This document shows positions 36,848-45,525 of a DNA stretch of 64,000 nucleotides, piece after piece. Positions within the stretch are counted from its first letter, which is position 1. The number at the start of each line of letters is the position of its first letter. The stretch is from positions 1 to 64,000 of the forward strand of contig NZ_JACHLP010000006.1 of the NCBI RefSeq assembly GCF_014204525.1, in the 5' to 3' direction. Both the position numbers and the translations under genes were made by a program. This stretch comes from Roseateles oligotrophus. GTDB lineage: Bacteria; Pseudomonadota; Gammaproteobacteria; Burkholderiales; Burkholderiaceae_C. The notes beneath the pieces are model-generated. The model had not been told where the DNA came from. It searched no databases and saw only the letters and a list, made by a program, of their open reading frames with translations.

Positions 36848-37804
36848 ATGGCGAACTCGCAAACCTCTAGGCTCCACCTCCTGCTGCAGGAGCACAGCCT
36901 GACCCTGGTCTTTCTGGCCCTGTTCACCGCCCTGAGCCTGAGCGTGGACTACTTCCTCAGCGTGCCGAACATGATTGGCCTGGCGCTCTCGGTCTCGCAG
37001 ATCGGCATGGTGGCCTGCGCCATGACTTTCTGTCTGGCCTCGCGTGATTTCGACCTCTCCATCGGCTCCACCGTGGCCCTGGCCGGCGTGCTCTGCGCCG
37101 TGGTCATCAACAGCACGAACAGCATCGCCCTGGGCGTGGCGGCGGCGCTGGGCGTGGGTGCGTTGATCGGTCTGGCCAACGGCTTGCTGATCGCCAAGCT
37201 GCGCATCAATGCCTTGATCGCCACGCTGGCCAGCATGGAGATCGTGCGCGGCCTGGCCTTCATCACATCGGGCGGCCAGGCCGTGGGCATAGGCCGCGAC
37301 GACTTCTTTGTGCTGGGCAGCGAGTTCCTGCTCGGCGTGCCCCTGCCGGTGTGGATCATGGGCGCCTGCGTTGTGGTCTTCGGCCTGCTGCTCAATCGCA
37401 CGAGCTATGGCCGCAACACCCTGGCCATAGGCGGCAACCCCGAGGCCGCGCGCCTGGCCGGCATTCCGGTGGCGCGGCTGCGCATCACCATCTTTCTGGT
37501 GCAAGGCCTGCTGGCGGCCGCGGCCGGCATCATCCTGGCCTCGCGCATCACCAGCGGCCAGCCCAATGCGGCCCAGGGCTTCGAGCTCAACGTCATCTCG
37601 GCCTGCGTGCTGGGCGGCGTCTCGCTGATGGGCGGGCGCGCCTCCATCTTCGGCATGCTGATCGGCGTGCTCATCATGGGCACGGTGCAGAACGCGATGA
37701 ATCTGCTCAATATCGATGCCTTCTACCAATACGTGGTGCGCGGCGGCATCTTGCTGATCGCCGTCGCGCTCGACCAACTCAAGCAAGGCCAGGGCCAGCA
37801 CTGA
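36848..37804 (+). CDS. ABC sugar transporter permease, AraH-like
   Basis: A 318-aa inner-membrane protein with about ten hydrophobic segments. It carries the BPD_transp_2 blocks SRDFDLSIGSTVALAG, LAIGGNPEAARLAGIPV and FELNVISACVLGGVSLMGG, typical of AraH/RbsC permeases. ATG 36848 begins the homology; the frame extends upstream into the ATPase gene in another reading frame. It completes the AraFGH-type transporter. Confidence 0.92.
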   Translation: MANSQTSRLHLLLQEHSLTLVFLALFTALSLSVDYFLSVPNMIGLALSVSQIGMVACAMTFCLASRDFDLSIGSTVALAGVLCAVVINSTNSIALGVAAALGVGALIGLANGLLIAKLRINALIATLASMEIVRGLAFITSGGQAVGIGRDDFFVLGSEFLLGVPLPVWIMGACVVVFGLLLNRTSYGRNTLAIGGNPEAARLAGIPVARLRITIFLVQGLLAAAAGIILASRITSGQPNAAQGFELNVISACVLGGVSLMGGRASIFGMLIGVLIMGTVQNAMNLLNIDAFYQYVVRGGILLIAVALDQLKQGQGQH

Positions 37805-37865
37805 AGCAGCCCGGCCCGCCCTCCGCATGCCTTCTTCCTCGATTTCTTTTTCTTCTGACCCCATC

Positions 37866-39032
37866 ATGAGCCTCCCTCTCCTGACCCGCAGCCCCGCGCA
37901 ATGGCAGGCCCTCAGCGGCCTGCACACCGCCGCGGAGATCGTCCAGCAGCCGCGCATCTGGCGCGAGCTGGCCGCGAGCCTGGCCGCGCAGCAGGGCGAG
38001 ATCGGCCGCTGCCTGCAGCATTGGCTGCATGCGGCGGACAGCCTCGTCATCTTCACCGGCGCGGGCAGCTCGGCCTTCATCGGCGAGGTGCTGGCGGACG
38101 AGGTCAATCACCAGTGGCCTTGCGAGGTGCGCGCCATCGCCACCACCAGCTTGCTGAGCCATCCCAGGCTTTATCTGCGGCGCGAGCGGCCCACGCTGCT
38201 GGTGTCCTTCGCGCGCAGCGGCAACAGCCCCGAGAGCCTGGCCGCCGTGCAGCTGCTGCGCGAGCAGGTCAGCGGCTGCGGTTTTCTCAACATCACCTGC
38301 AATGAGCAGGGCGCGCTCTACCGCGAAGGCCGGGAACAGGCCGACACGCTGAACCTGCTGATGCCCGTGGGCAGCTGCGATCAAGGCTTCGCCATGACCA
38401 GCAGCTTCAGCGCCATGCTGCTGGCCGCCTTGACCGTGTTTGCTAGCGAGCCCTGGCCGCAGCGCGAGCAGCGCCTGCTGGCGCTGGCCGAGCAAGGCGA
38501 GCAAGTGCTGCAGGCCACGGCCGAGCGCCTGGCGGGCCTGGCTTTGGCGGAACGGCCGCGGGTGGTCTTCCTGGGTGACGGCCCCATGGCCGCCATCGCC
38601 AAGGAAAGCGCGCTCAAGCTGCTGGAGCTGACGGCCGGCCGCGTCGTCGCCTTTGCCGACAGCTCGCTGGGCTTCCGCCATGGCCCCAAGTCCCTGCTCA
38701 ATGCCGACACCCTGGTGTTGCTCTACGCCAGCAGCGACGCGCATGCTCGCCGTTATCAGCAGGATCTGCTGGACGAGTTGCGGCGCGACGGCGTGGCCGG
38801 CGAGGTGCTGGCCCTGGGCCCGGCGCTGCCGCCTTTTGGCGAGCCTGATATCGGCCTGCCCGCGCAAGCCGGCGGCGATGCCTGGCAGGGCTTGCTGGGC
38901 CTGCTGCTGGCCCAGCAATATGCGCTGCAGCGCGCCGTCGCCCTGGGCGGCACGCCGGACAATCCCTTCCCTGGCGGCACCGTCAACCGGGTCGTGCAGG
39001 GCGTGAGCATCTACCCCTTCAAGAGCGCTTGA
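37866..39032 (+). CDS. agaS: Galactosamine-6-phosphate isomerase/deaminase
   Basis: A 388-aa protein with two SIS domains. SIS 1 has FTGAGSSAFIGE and LLVSFARSGNSPES; SIS 2 has GFRHGPKSLLN. The C-terminal TVNRVVQGV matches E. coli AgaS closely. AgaS converts galactosamine-6-phosphate to tagatose-6-phosphate plus ammonia. ATG 37866 is chosen to match AgaS; the frame extends to 37827. The stop is one base from the start of the kinase gene, a tight operon. Confidence 0.92.
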   Translation: MSLPLLTRSPAQWQALSGLHTAAEIVQQPRIWRELAASLAAQQGEIGRCLQHWLHAADSLVIFTGAGSSAFIGEVLADEVNHQWPCEVRAIATTSLLSHPRLYLRRERPTLLVSFARSGNSPESLAAVQLLREQVSGCGFLNITCNEQGALYREGREQADTLNLLMPVGSCDQGFAMTSSFSAMLLAALTVFASEPWPQREQRLLALAEQGEQVLQATAERLAGLALAERPRVVFLGDGPMAAIAKESALKLLELTAGRVVAFADSSLGFRHGPKSLLNADTLVLLYASSDAHARRYQQDLLDELRRDGVAGEVLALGPALPPFGEPDIGLPAQAGGDAWQGLLGLLLAQQYALQRAVALGGTPDNPFPGGTVNRVVQGVSIYPFKSA

Positions 39033-39033
39033 G

Positions 39034-39981
39034 ATGAGCCAGGAAACCCTGCTGGGCATCGACGTCGGCGGCAGCAAGATCGAGCTGGTGGCCTACCGCT
39101 TGGCGGCGTCCGCGCCGCAGGCGATGGAGGCCGTGTTCCGCAAGCGCGTGGCCACGCCCACCCAGCAGCTGCCGGCCTTTGTGCAGGCGCTGGCCGAGCT
39201 GGTGCAGGAGGCCGAGGACGCGCTGGGCCTGCAGGCCTGCCCCCTCGGCATCGGCCTGCCCGGCCTGCGCGACGGCCAGACCGGCTTGCAGATCAGCAGC
39301 AATGTGCCCTGCCTGCACAAGCAGCCGGTGGTCGAGCTGCTGGAAAAGCGCCTGGGCCGAGGCGGGCGCCGGCTGGCCTTTGGCAATGACTGCCAGTGCT
39401 TCGCCTTGTCCGAGGCCTATGGCGGCGCGGCGGCGCAGGCGCGCAGCATGTTCGGCGCCATCCTGGGCACCGGCGCGGGCGGCGGCTTCTGTGCCGACGG
39501 GCGCCTGCTGCGCGGCGCCCAGGGCCTGGCGGGCGAGTGGGGCCATATGGCCGTGCCGGCCCGCCTGGCCCTGCACTACCAGCTGCCCCTGGTGGCCTGC
39601 GGCTGCGGCCTGCAAGGCTGCTTGGAAACCTATGTCTCGGGCAGCGGCATGCGGCGCCTGCATCAGTTCTTCAGCGGCCGGGTCAGCGAGCCCGCGGCCA
39701 TTGCCGCCGCGGCCGAGGCCGGCGACGCCGCCGCCCGCCATACCCTGGACTGCTACTTCGACCTGCTGGGCTATGGCCTGGCCCAGCTGGTGCTGCTGCT
39801 GGACCCCGAGGTCCTGGTGCTGGGCGGCGGGCTCTCGCAGATGCCGCTGATGTACCAGCGCCTGCCGGCCGCCATGCGGCCGCATCTGTTTGCCCAGGTC
39901 CGGCCGCCGCGGGTGCTGCCGCCGCGCTTCGGCGATGCCGGCGGCAGCCGCGGCGCGGCCCTGCTGGCCCTGCCTTCCTAA
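39034..39981 (+). CDS. agaK: ROK-family sugar kinase, probable GalNAc kinase
   Basis: A 315-aa ROK kinase. It has the ATP-binding LGIDVGGSKIELVAY at the N terminus, GNDCQCFALSE with the catalytic Asp, GTGAGGGF, and the ROK zinc motif CGCGLQGCLETY preceded by GEWGHM. Because uptake here appears to be by ABC transporter, free GalNAc must be phosphorylated inside the cell; a kinase between agaS and kbaZ fits that step. N-acetylglucosamine or other sugars cannot be excluded from sequence alone. Confidence 0.85.
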   Translation: MSQETLLGIDVGGSKIELVAYRLAASAPQAMEAVFRKRVATPTQQLPAFVQALAELVQEAEDALGLQACPLGIGLPGLRDGQTGLQISSNVPCLHKQPVVELLEKRLGRGGRRLAFGNDCQCFALSEAYGGAAAQARSMFGAILGTGAGGGFCADGRLLRGAQGLAGEWGHMAVPARLALHYQLPLVACGCGLQGCLETYVSGSGMRRLHQFFSGRVSEPAAIAAAAEAGDAAARHTLDCYFDLLGYGLAQLVLLLDPEVLVLGGGLSQMPLMYQRLPAAMRPHLFAQVRPPRVLPPRFGDAGGSRGAALLALPS

Positions 39982-40003
39982 CCTTCCAAAGACCCTCACC
40001 GCC

Positions 40004-41296
40004 ATGTCCTGGATCCTGCAACAACTCGCCGCTCACCGTGCCGGCCAAGCCCTGGGTATTTACAGCGTCTGCTCGGCCAATGAGCAGGTCTTGCTGGCCG
40101 CGCTCAAGCACGCGCAGCGCCGGGCCGGCCATGTGCTGATCGAAGCCACCTCCAACCAGGTCGATCAGTTCGGCGGCTATACCGGCATGCGGCCGCCGCA
40201 GTTCCGCGCCCATGTGCTGGCGCTGGCGGCCTCGGTGGGGCTGGCGCCCGAGCAAGTCGTCCTGGGCGGCGACCATCTGGGCCCGAACGCCTGGCAGCAT
40301 CTGCCCGCCGACCAAGCCATGGGCCATGCGCGCGAGCTGATCGCGGCCTATGTGGACGCCGGCTTCGAGAAGATCCATCTGGACTGCAGCATGCGCTGCG
40401 CCGACGACCCCGCCGTTCTGTCGGACGAGCTGATCGCCGCCCGCTCGGCCGAGCTCTGCGAGGTGGCCGAGCAAGCTCATGCTCGCCGCAAGCAGGCTGG
40501 CCCCGCGCCCGTCTACGTCATCGGCACCGAGGTGCCGGTGCCCGGCGGCGAGCTGGGCGAACCCGATGTGATCGCCGTCACCCGCGCGGCCGCGGCCCGG
40601 CGCACGGTGGCCGTGCACCGCGAGGCTTTCGAGGCCCGAGCCTTGAGCAAGACCTGGCCCCGCGTCATCGCCCTGGTGGTGCAGCCGGGGGTGGACTTTG
40701 ACCACAGCCGCATCTTCCATTACCAGCCCGAGGCCGCCCGCGAGCTGGCCGGTCTGGCGGAGCAGGGCCTGGGCGGCCTGCTGTTCGAAGCCCATTCCAC
40801 CGACTACCAGACCGAGGCCGCGCTGAGCCAGCTGGTGCGCGACCATTTCGCCATCCTCAAGGTCGGGCCGGCCCTGAGCTTTGCGCTGCGCGAGGCCTTG
40901 TTCGCCCTGTCCGCCATCGAGCGCGAGCTGCTGCCGCCCGAGTGTTGCGCCGACCTGCCCGGCGTGCTCGAACGCTGCATGCTGGCCAAGCCCAGGCATT
41001 GGCAGAAGTACTACACGGGGCAGCCGGCCCAGCAGGCCTTGCTGCGCCGCTACTCGCTCAGCGACCGTTGTCGCTACTACTGGGGCCTGCCCGAGTTGCT
41101 GGCCGCCCAGGCCGCGCTGCTGGCCAATCTGGATGCCTGCGGCATCCCGCTGCCGCTGCTCAGCCAGCACATGCCGGTGCAGTACGAGGCCGTGCTGCAA
41201 GGCGCGCTGCCCCTGCAGGCGCAGGCCCTGCTGCTGCATCCGGTGGAGCGGCTCATCGCCCGCTACGCCAGCGCTTGCGGAGAGCGAAAACCATGA
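40004..41296 (+). CDS. kbaZ: Tagatose-bisphosphate aldolase non-catalytic subunit KbaZ/AgaZ
   Basis: A 430-aa protein very similar to E. coli KbaZ: LIEATSNQVDQFGGYTGM, LGGDHLGPNAWQ, EKIHLDCSM, VIGTEVPVPGGE, LFEAHSTDYQT, HFAILKVGPALTF-type block and LPLLSQHMPVQYE. In E. coli KbaZ/GatZ is required for full activity of the class II aldolase KbaY/GatY that splits tagatose-1,6-bisphosphate. No KbaY gene or separate tagatose-6-phosphate kinase is in the window, so its exact role here is open. The stop overlaps the agaR ATG (ATGA). Confidence 0.92.
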   Translation: MSWILQQLAAHRAGQALGIYSVCSANEQVLLAALKHAQRRAGHVLIEATSNQVDQFGGYTGMRPPQFRAHVLALAASVGLAPEQVVLGGDHLGPNAWQHLPADQAMGHARELIAAYVDAGFEKIHLDCSMRCADDPAVLSDELIAARSAELCEVAEQAHARRKQAGPAPVYVIGTEVPVPGGELGEPDVIAVTRAAAARRTVAVHREAFEARALSKTWPRVIALVVQPGVDFDHSRIFHYQPEAARELAGLAEQGLGGLLFEAHSTDYQTEAALSQLVRDHFAILKVGPALSFALREALFALSAIERELLPPECCADLPGVLERCMLAKPRHWQKYYTGQPAQQALLRRYSLSDRCRYYWGLPELLAAQAALLANLDACGIPLPLLSQHMPVQYEAVLQGALPLQAQALLLHPVERLIARYASACGERKP

Positions 41297-42132
41297 GCGC
41301 CCAGCCGCCGAAAGCCGGGGGAATCGGGGCTACAGTGCAGGCTCAGGTCGTCAACCAGAGCAGCATGAGGAATACCAATCAACGCAGGGAACAATTGCTC
41401 AAACTCCTGATGGAGCAAGGCAGCGTGCAGGTCTCGGACCTGGTGCCGCTATTGGGCGTCTCGGCCGTGACCATCCGTCACGACCTCGACCATTTTGAGC
41501 AACAGGGTTTGCTAACGCGTAATTACGGCGGTGCATTTTTCAACCCGCGCGGCACGCCCGAGCAGGACATCCGCGAAAAAGACCATCTCAATCCCACGCT
41601 GAAGGAGCGCATCGGCGTGCGCGCGGCCGAGATGGTCTCGGCCGGCGAGAACATCCTGATCGACTCCGGCACCACCACCCACAAGCTGGCGCGTTATCTG
41701 CGCACGGCCCAGGACCTGACGGTGATGAGCAACGGGCTCAATATCGTGGAGGAGCTGGCGCAGGCGGAGGGCGTGCAGGTGATGAGCACCGGCGGCGTGC
41801 TGCGCCGCGCCTCGCAGTCCTTCCAGGGCGTGCAGGCAGAGGCCAGCCTGGCCACCTATAACTTCGACAAATTATTCCTGGGGGTGGACGGCTTCGATCT
41901 GCACTTCGGCATCACCACCCATAGCGAGCGCGAGGCCAGCCTGAACCGCAAGATGGTGGAGCGTTCGCGCCGCACCATTGTGCTGACCGACTCCAGCAAG
42001 TTCGGCCGCGTCAGCCTGCATCGCATCATCGGCCTGGAGCGGGTGCAGACACTCATCACCGACGCCGGCATCAGCGCCGAGTACCGCGACGGCCTGCAGC
42101 GCCTGGGTATCGAGCTGATCGTGGTCGACTGA
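41293..42132 (+). CDS. agaR: DeoR-family transcriptional repressor AgaR
   Basis: A 279-aa regulator. It has an N-terminal winged helix-turn-helix (VQVSDLVPLLGVSAVTIRHDL, residues ~45-70) and a DeoR C-terminal sugar-phosphate-sensing domain (ILIDSGTTTHKLARYL, MSTGGVLRRASQSF, LFLGVDGFDLHFGITTH, IVLTDSSKFGR). The sequence matches E. coli AgaR throughout. ATG 41293 overlaps the kbaZ stop; ATG 41365 is an alternative that removes 24 non-conserved residues. It probably represses both divergent operons from the CTTTCGTT sites until a GalNAc-derived phosphate accumulates. Confidence 0.9.
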   Translation: MSAQPPKAGGIGATVQAQVVNQSSMRNTNQRREQLLKLLMEQGSVQVSDLVPLLGVSAVTIRHDLDHFEQQGLLTRNYGGAFFNPRGTPEQDIREKDHLNPTLKERIGVRAAEMVSAGENILIDSGTTTHKLARYLRTAQDLTVMSNGLNIVEELAQAEGVQVMSTGGVLRRASQSFQGVQAEASLATYNFDKLFLGVDGFDLHFGITTHSEREASLNRKMVERSRRTIVLTDSSKFGRVSLHRIIGLERVQTLITDAGISAEYRDGLQRLGIELIVVD

Positions 42133-42144
42133 TGAACATCCCAG

Positions 42145-42296
42145 GCCCCTGGCGGCGCCCTGCGTTCGCGGAGAAACATGGAATTCAATTTCAACCACAG
42201 AGACACAGAGTTCATTCAATTGAGTTCCTGGTATTCCTCTGTGTTTTTCTCTGTGTCTCCGTGTCTCTGTGGTCGTCTTTTGGAGTTTTGTTTCTC
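42145..42296 (+). repeat. CACAGAGA palindromic intergenic repeat, copy 2
   Basis: A direct copy of 35163-35322, with the same flanks (GGCGGCGCC... to GTTTTGTTTCTC). The left arm is shortened (42195-42210) while the 37-base right arm (42236-42272) is intact and identical. It ends exactly at the ATG of agaA, as copy 1 ends at the ATPase start. Confidence 0.9.
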
Positions 42297-43412
42297 ATGA
42301 ATCAGACCCAGGTATTGCAAGGCCGCATCCTGACGGCCGCTGGCTGGCTGCGCGGGCGGCTGTACGTCGAGCACGGCCGCATCCAGCGCCTGCAAGAAGA
42401 CGCGAGCGTGGCCGCCGACACGCTCATCCTGCCCGGCTTCATCGATCTGCATGTGCATGGCGGCGAGGGCGTGGACATCATGCGTGGCGGCGACGCGGCC
42501 CAGCATGTGGCGCGCGCCCATGCCCGCCACGGCACGACCGCCATGCTGGGCACGACCATGACGGCCCATGCACCCGAGATCGAGCGCGCTCTGCAGGGTC
42601 TGGCCGGCGCCATTGCCCGGCGCGACCCGGCCGGCGCGCGGGTGCTGGGCGTGCATCTGGAAGGGCCTTTTTTGAACCATCGCCGCCTGGGTGCGCAGCC
42701 GCCCCTGGTCGTGGAGGCCACGCTGGCAGGCGTGCAGCGCCTGCATGCCATCGCCCCCATCAAGGTGCTGACCCTGGCGCCCGAGGTCGGCGGCCATCTG
42801 GCCCTGATCCCCGCGCTGTGCGAGCTGGGCATACGGGTGCAACTGGGCCATAGCGCGGGCACCTATGAAGACGGCCTGGCCGCGCTGCAGGCCGGTGCGG
42901 CGGGCTTCACGCATTTGTTCAACGGCATGACGCCGCTCAATCACCGCGACCCCGGCATGGTGGGCGCGGCCCTGGCCCATGCGGAGTTTGCCGAGCTGAT
43001 CCCCGATCTGCACCATGTGCATGCCGGGGCCTTGCGGGCGGCTTTTCGCAGCATCCCAAAAGCCTACGGCGTGAGCGATGCAACGGCCGCCACCGGCATG
43101 CCCGATGGCGAATACGCCCTGGGTTCGCAGCGGGTGATGAAGTGCTTTGGCTGCGTGCGCCTGGTGCTGGGTGACTCCTTGGCCGGCAGCGCCCTCACCA
43201 TGGACCAGGCCTTGCGCAATCTGGTCAGCATCGGCCTGGACCTGGCCGACGCCTCGCGTCGTTTGTCCCAGTATCCGGCGGAGTATCTGGGTATTCAAGC
43301 GGAGCGCGGCGTGCTGCAGGCCGGCGCTTGGGCTGACCTGGTGGTGATGGATGCTGAGTTGCTAGTGCGACAGGTTTTTGTCGAAGGGGCTGAGGTTGAC
43401 TTGGCCGGGTAA
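42297..43412 (+). CDS. agaA: N-acetylgalactosamine-6-phosphate deacetylase (AgaA/NagA)
   Basis: A 371-aa amidohydrolase. It has the metal site DLHVHGGEGVDI, the Glu in VHLEGPFL, LGHSAGTYED, HLFNGMTPL and the catalytic Asp in GVSDATAATGMPDG. Enzymes of this family remove the acetyl group from GlcNAc-6-P or GalNAc-6-P; the locus favours GalNAc-6-P. ATG 42297 begins the homology; the frame is open through the upstream repeat to 42132. It is the last gene of the plus-strand operon, downstream of agaR and the second repeat. Confidence 0.9.
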   Translation: MNQTQVLQGRILTAAGWLRGRLYVEHGRIQRLQEDASVAADTLILPGFIDLHVHGGEGVDIMRGGDAAQHVARAHARHGTTAMLGTTMTAHAPEIERALQGLAGAIARRDPAGARVLGVHLEGPFLNHRRLGAQPPLVVEATLAGVQRLHAIAPIKVLTLAPEVGGHLALIPALCELGIRVQLGHSAGTYEDGLAALQAGAAGFTHLFNGMTPLNHRDPGMVGAALAHAEFAELIPDLHHVHAGALRAAFRSIPKAYGVSDATAATGMPDGEYALGSQRVMKCFGCVRLVLGDSLAGSALTMDQALRNLVSIGLDLADASRRLSQYPAEYLGIQAERGVLQAGAWADLVVMDAELLVRQVFVEGAEVDLAG

Positions 43413-43704
43413 GGCGGGCCCTGGGTGCGTGCTCCGAGTTGCTTTGCTTAAGCTGCAATGCCAGCTCGCCAAAGTGACTGTGACAGCCGTGGAACCTCTC
43501 CAGCTTCAACGGCTGGGTTCACTCCCACGGCAACAGGTTGGTCTTTAGTCGTCAGTGAAGTTGGTTGAACTTTGGCAACAGGCTGAAAGGAAACGTTTTG
43601 TAGTGGGCACAATGTGCGCGCCGACTTGAGCCTGCTACGCGCGTCCCAGGGCGTAGGTAGCGGCAGTACGTCGCCCGCACTTAGCCAACATCTGACTCAG
43701 AAGC

Positions 43705-44316
43705 ATGGAATCCGTCCGCACCGTTGCCAAGTACCACGCCGACCGCATACGCAACACCATCAAGGGCTCTGATCCACGTAATCACCGGTATGAATACGGC
43801 GGTATCGACGATCCGCAAGCAACAAAGCTGATGCTCGCGCTTGAGGTCCGTCGATTGGCTGAGTTGCTTGTCGTGGCAGATGCCTGGGAGAAGTTATACG
43901 ACGGTGACGAGAAAAAGTTTATCAATGTTGGCATGAACGACCTCCTCGATGTCATGGGCCGAGCAAAGCGGTGGGGCATGAAACTGGACGACATTGAAGG
44001 AGGCGGTGGGTTGCTCGCCAAGATTCCACAGGGACGTTTCAAACTGAGGTACATGACGGCCGGCGGTAAGACGAACGAGCAATTGCGGCGTAATGCTGAC
44101 AGCGTGTTTCAGTTCATCTTCGCGATGTCAAGTAAGGTCCTGCATGCAGATGAATATAGCGTGCAGAACCACTGCACTGATGATCCGCATGCTTGGACAA
44201 GTCTTGTCATGGTTGCGGACCTAGTTCTTGGCAGGTACGACGACTGGGTGACCACTCACCAGCCGTCAGAATCGGCCTCTGCCCATTGCGCCGGCAGCGG
44301 CTCCGTCAGTAATTGA
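43705..44316 (+). CDS. Hypothetical protein of a low-GC insert
   Basis: A 203-aa protein that I do not recognise. It is predicted to be mostly helical and soluble, with a charged N terminus (ESVRTVAKYHADRI), a helix around ALEVRRLAELLVV and a segment near residue 145 (FAMSSKVLHADEY). No signal peptide or membrane helix. The DNA is less GC-rich and codon use is more mixed than in neighbouring genes, suggesting transfer. It is followed by a DUF3800 gene on the same strand, and the two may form a module. Confidence 0.6.
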   Translation: MESVRTVAKYHADRIRNTIKGSDPRNHRYEYGGIDDPQATKLMLALEVRRLAELLVVADAWEKLYDGDEKKFINVGMNDLLDVMGRAKRWGMKLDDIEGGGGLLAKIPQGRFKLRYMTAGGKTNEQLRRNADSVFQFIFAMSSKVLHADEYSVQNHCTDDPHAWTSLVMVADLVLGRYDDWVTTHQPSESASAHCAGSGSVSN

Positions 44317-44400
44317 AGTTCGGAAGGCGCGGGTAAACTTGGCGAACCACTGACCGGTCGTTCACCACGGTTGGGTCATGGTCGTCAGCAGCCTCAAAAC

Positions 44401-45525
44401 ATGCACATCATCCAGGCAGACAACCAACGCAACCCTTACGCGAACCCCAGCTGGGATCAACCTCTGCGGCTGTACTACGATGAGACCAATAACATCAGGC
44501 GGCTCACGCTGTCGGAGGTCGGGTTGAACAATGACCCGAACAGGATGTTCGCGCTTGCTGGAATCGCGTTGAAGCCTGGTAAAGAGATCGTTGGCTGGGA
44601 TGCGTTGCGCAAGGAGATGGGAATCCAGGTCAGCGCAACCGAGATCAAGTACAAGCATGTGGCACCGCCGGAGTACGAGGGTGCGCTGGCCTCAGAGAGG
44701 TTGACGTCGTTCCTTGAGTGGCTGACCGAGTCGGAGACGCTCATCCACTACTCCGTTCTCGATGTGCTGTTCTGGTCGGTACTGGACATTATCGAGTCCT
44801 TGATGAATGACGAACGCGTCAACATCAACGAAGTGCACATGGAGCTTAAGAACGAACTCGTCTTCGCCGTCAAGGTCGCCCCCAGCGCTTTCATGACCCT
44901 GCTTCATGGATTCGGATATCCGAACCTCAAGCGCGCAGACGTCCCAGCGTTTCTGAAGTGCGTCTTGGCATTTGTCGAACGAAGGCTCCCGAAAAACCGC
45001 AACTTTGCCACTCAAGCGCTCAAGAAGCTGCTGCGTAATGCTGCAAAGTTGCCGCGACTAGAGCTGATCGTTCTCCACGACAACGAGCCCGGCGAGCTGA
45101 TCGGCGACTTCTCTACGCATTTCACGCATGTGCTGTGCATGTTCAAGCAAGCGTCTCACGTCTTGGATCGTGAAACGAACATTGAGCGGATCTTGCAAAG
45201 GGTTGAGATCAGGAATGGGGAACGCCGCCTTGACTATCGCTTTTCTGATTCGAAGAGCGAGATCGGCATTCAAGCCTCCGATGTGATTGCGGGGTTGATC
45301 GGGCGGCACTTCACATACGTTCTTGGCCACTCGCTGCCGGAACTTCAGCAAGCTCTTGATCGATTCTCCGCGCGCCAGCACAAGAATCTCAGCCTGTTGC
45401 GCGGACTAATCGACGCCTCTGATGCATACAGCAACGGCCTTCTACACGCTGTTCAGCCATTGGACACCTGGTTGAAGAACGGCATGTTTCTGTATGGCCG
45501 GCCGGCCCCTGATTTTCTGCGCTGA
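44401..45525 (+). CDS. DUF3800 family protein
   Basis: A 374-aa protein. ATG 44401 is chosen (MHIIQADNQ); the frame is open to a TTG at 44371. The N-terminal LRLYYDETNNIRRL (Asp27-Glu28) and the C-terminal FSDSKSEIGIQASDVIAGL are the acidic blocks of DUF3800, predicted to be an RNase H-like nuclease fold. Members occur often in mobile and defence islands; a biochemical role is not established to my knowledge. Low GC relative to neighbours and isolation from metabolic genes support horizontal acquisition with the 203-aa protein upstream. Confidence 0.75.
   Translation: MHIIQADNQRNPYANPSWDQPLRLYYDETNNIRRLTLSEVGLNNDPNRMFALAGIALKPGKEIVGWDALRKEMGIQVSATEIKYKHVAPPEYEGALASERLTSFLEWLTESETLIHYSVLDVLFWSVLDIIESLMNDERVNINEVHMELKNELVFAVKVAPSAFMTLLHGFGYPNLKRADVPAFLKCVLAFVERRLPKNRNFATQALKKLLRNAAKLPRLELIVLHDNEPGELIGDFSTHFTHVLCMFKQASHVLDRETNIERILQRVEIRNGERRLDYRFSDSKSEIGIQASDVIAGLIGRHFTYVLGHSLPELQQALDRFSARQHKNLSLLRGLIDASDAYSNGLLHAVQPLDTWLKNGMFLYGRPAPDFLR

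Noticed and set aside
34140-37804. Calling the ABC transporter an arabinose system
   Set aside because: Family resemblance is to AraFGH, but no arabinose catabolic or AraC-type gene is near; context points to GalNAc, so no ara symbols were used.
43705-44316. Toxin-antitoxin or HEPN assignment of the 203-aa protein
   Set aside because: It is helical, but I cannot see a confident RxxxxH or other catalytic motif, so no function is claimed.
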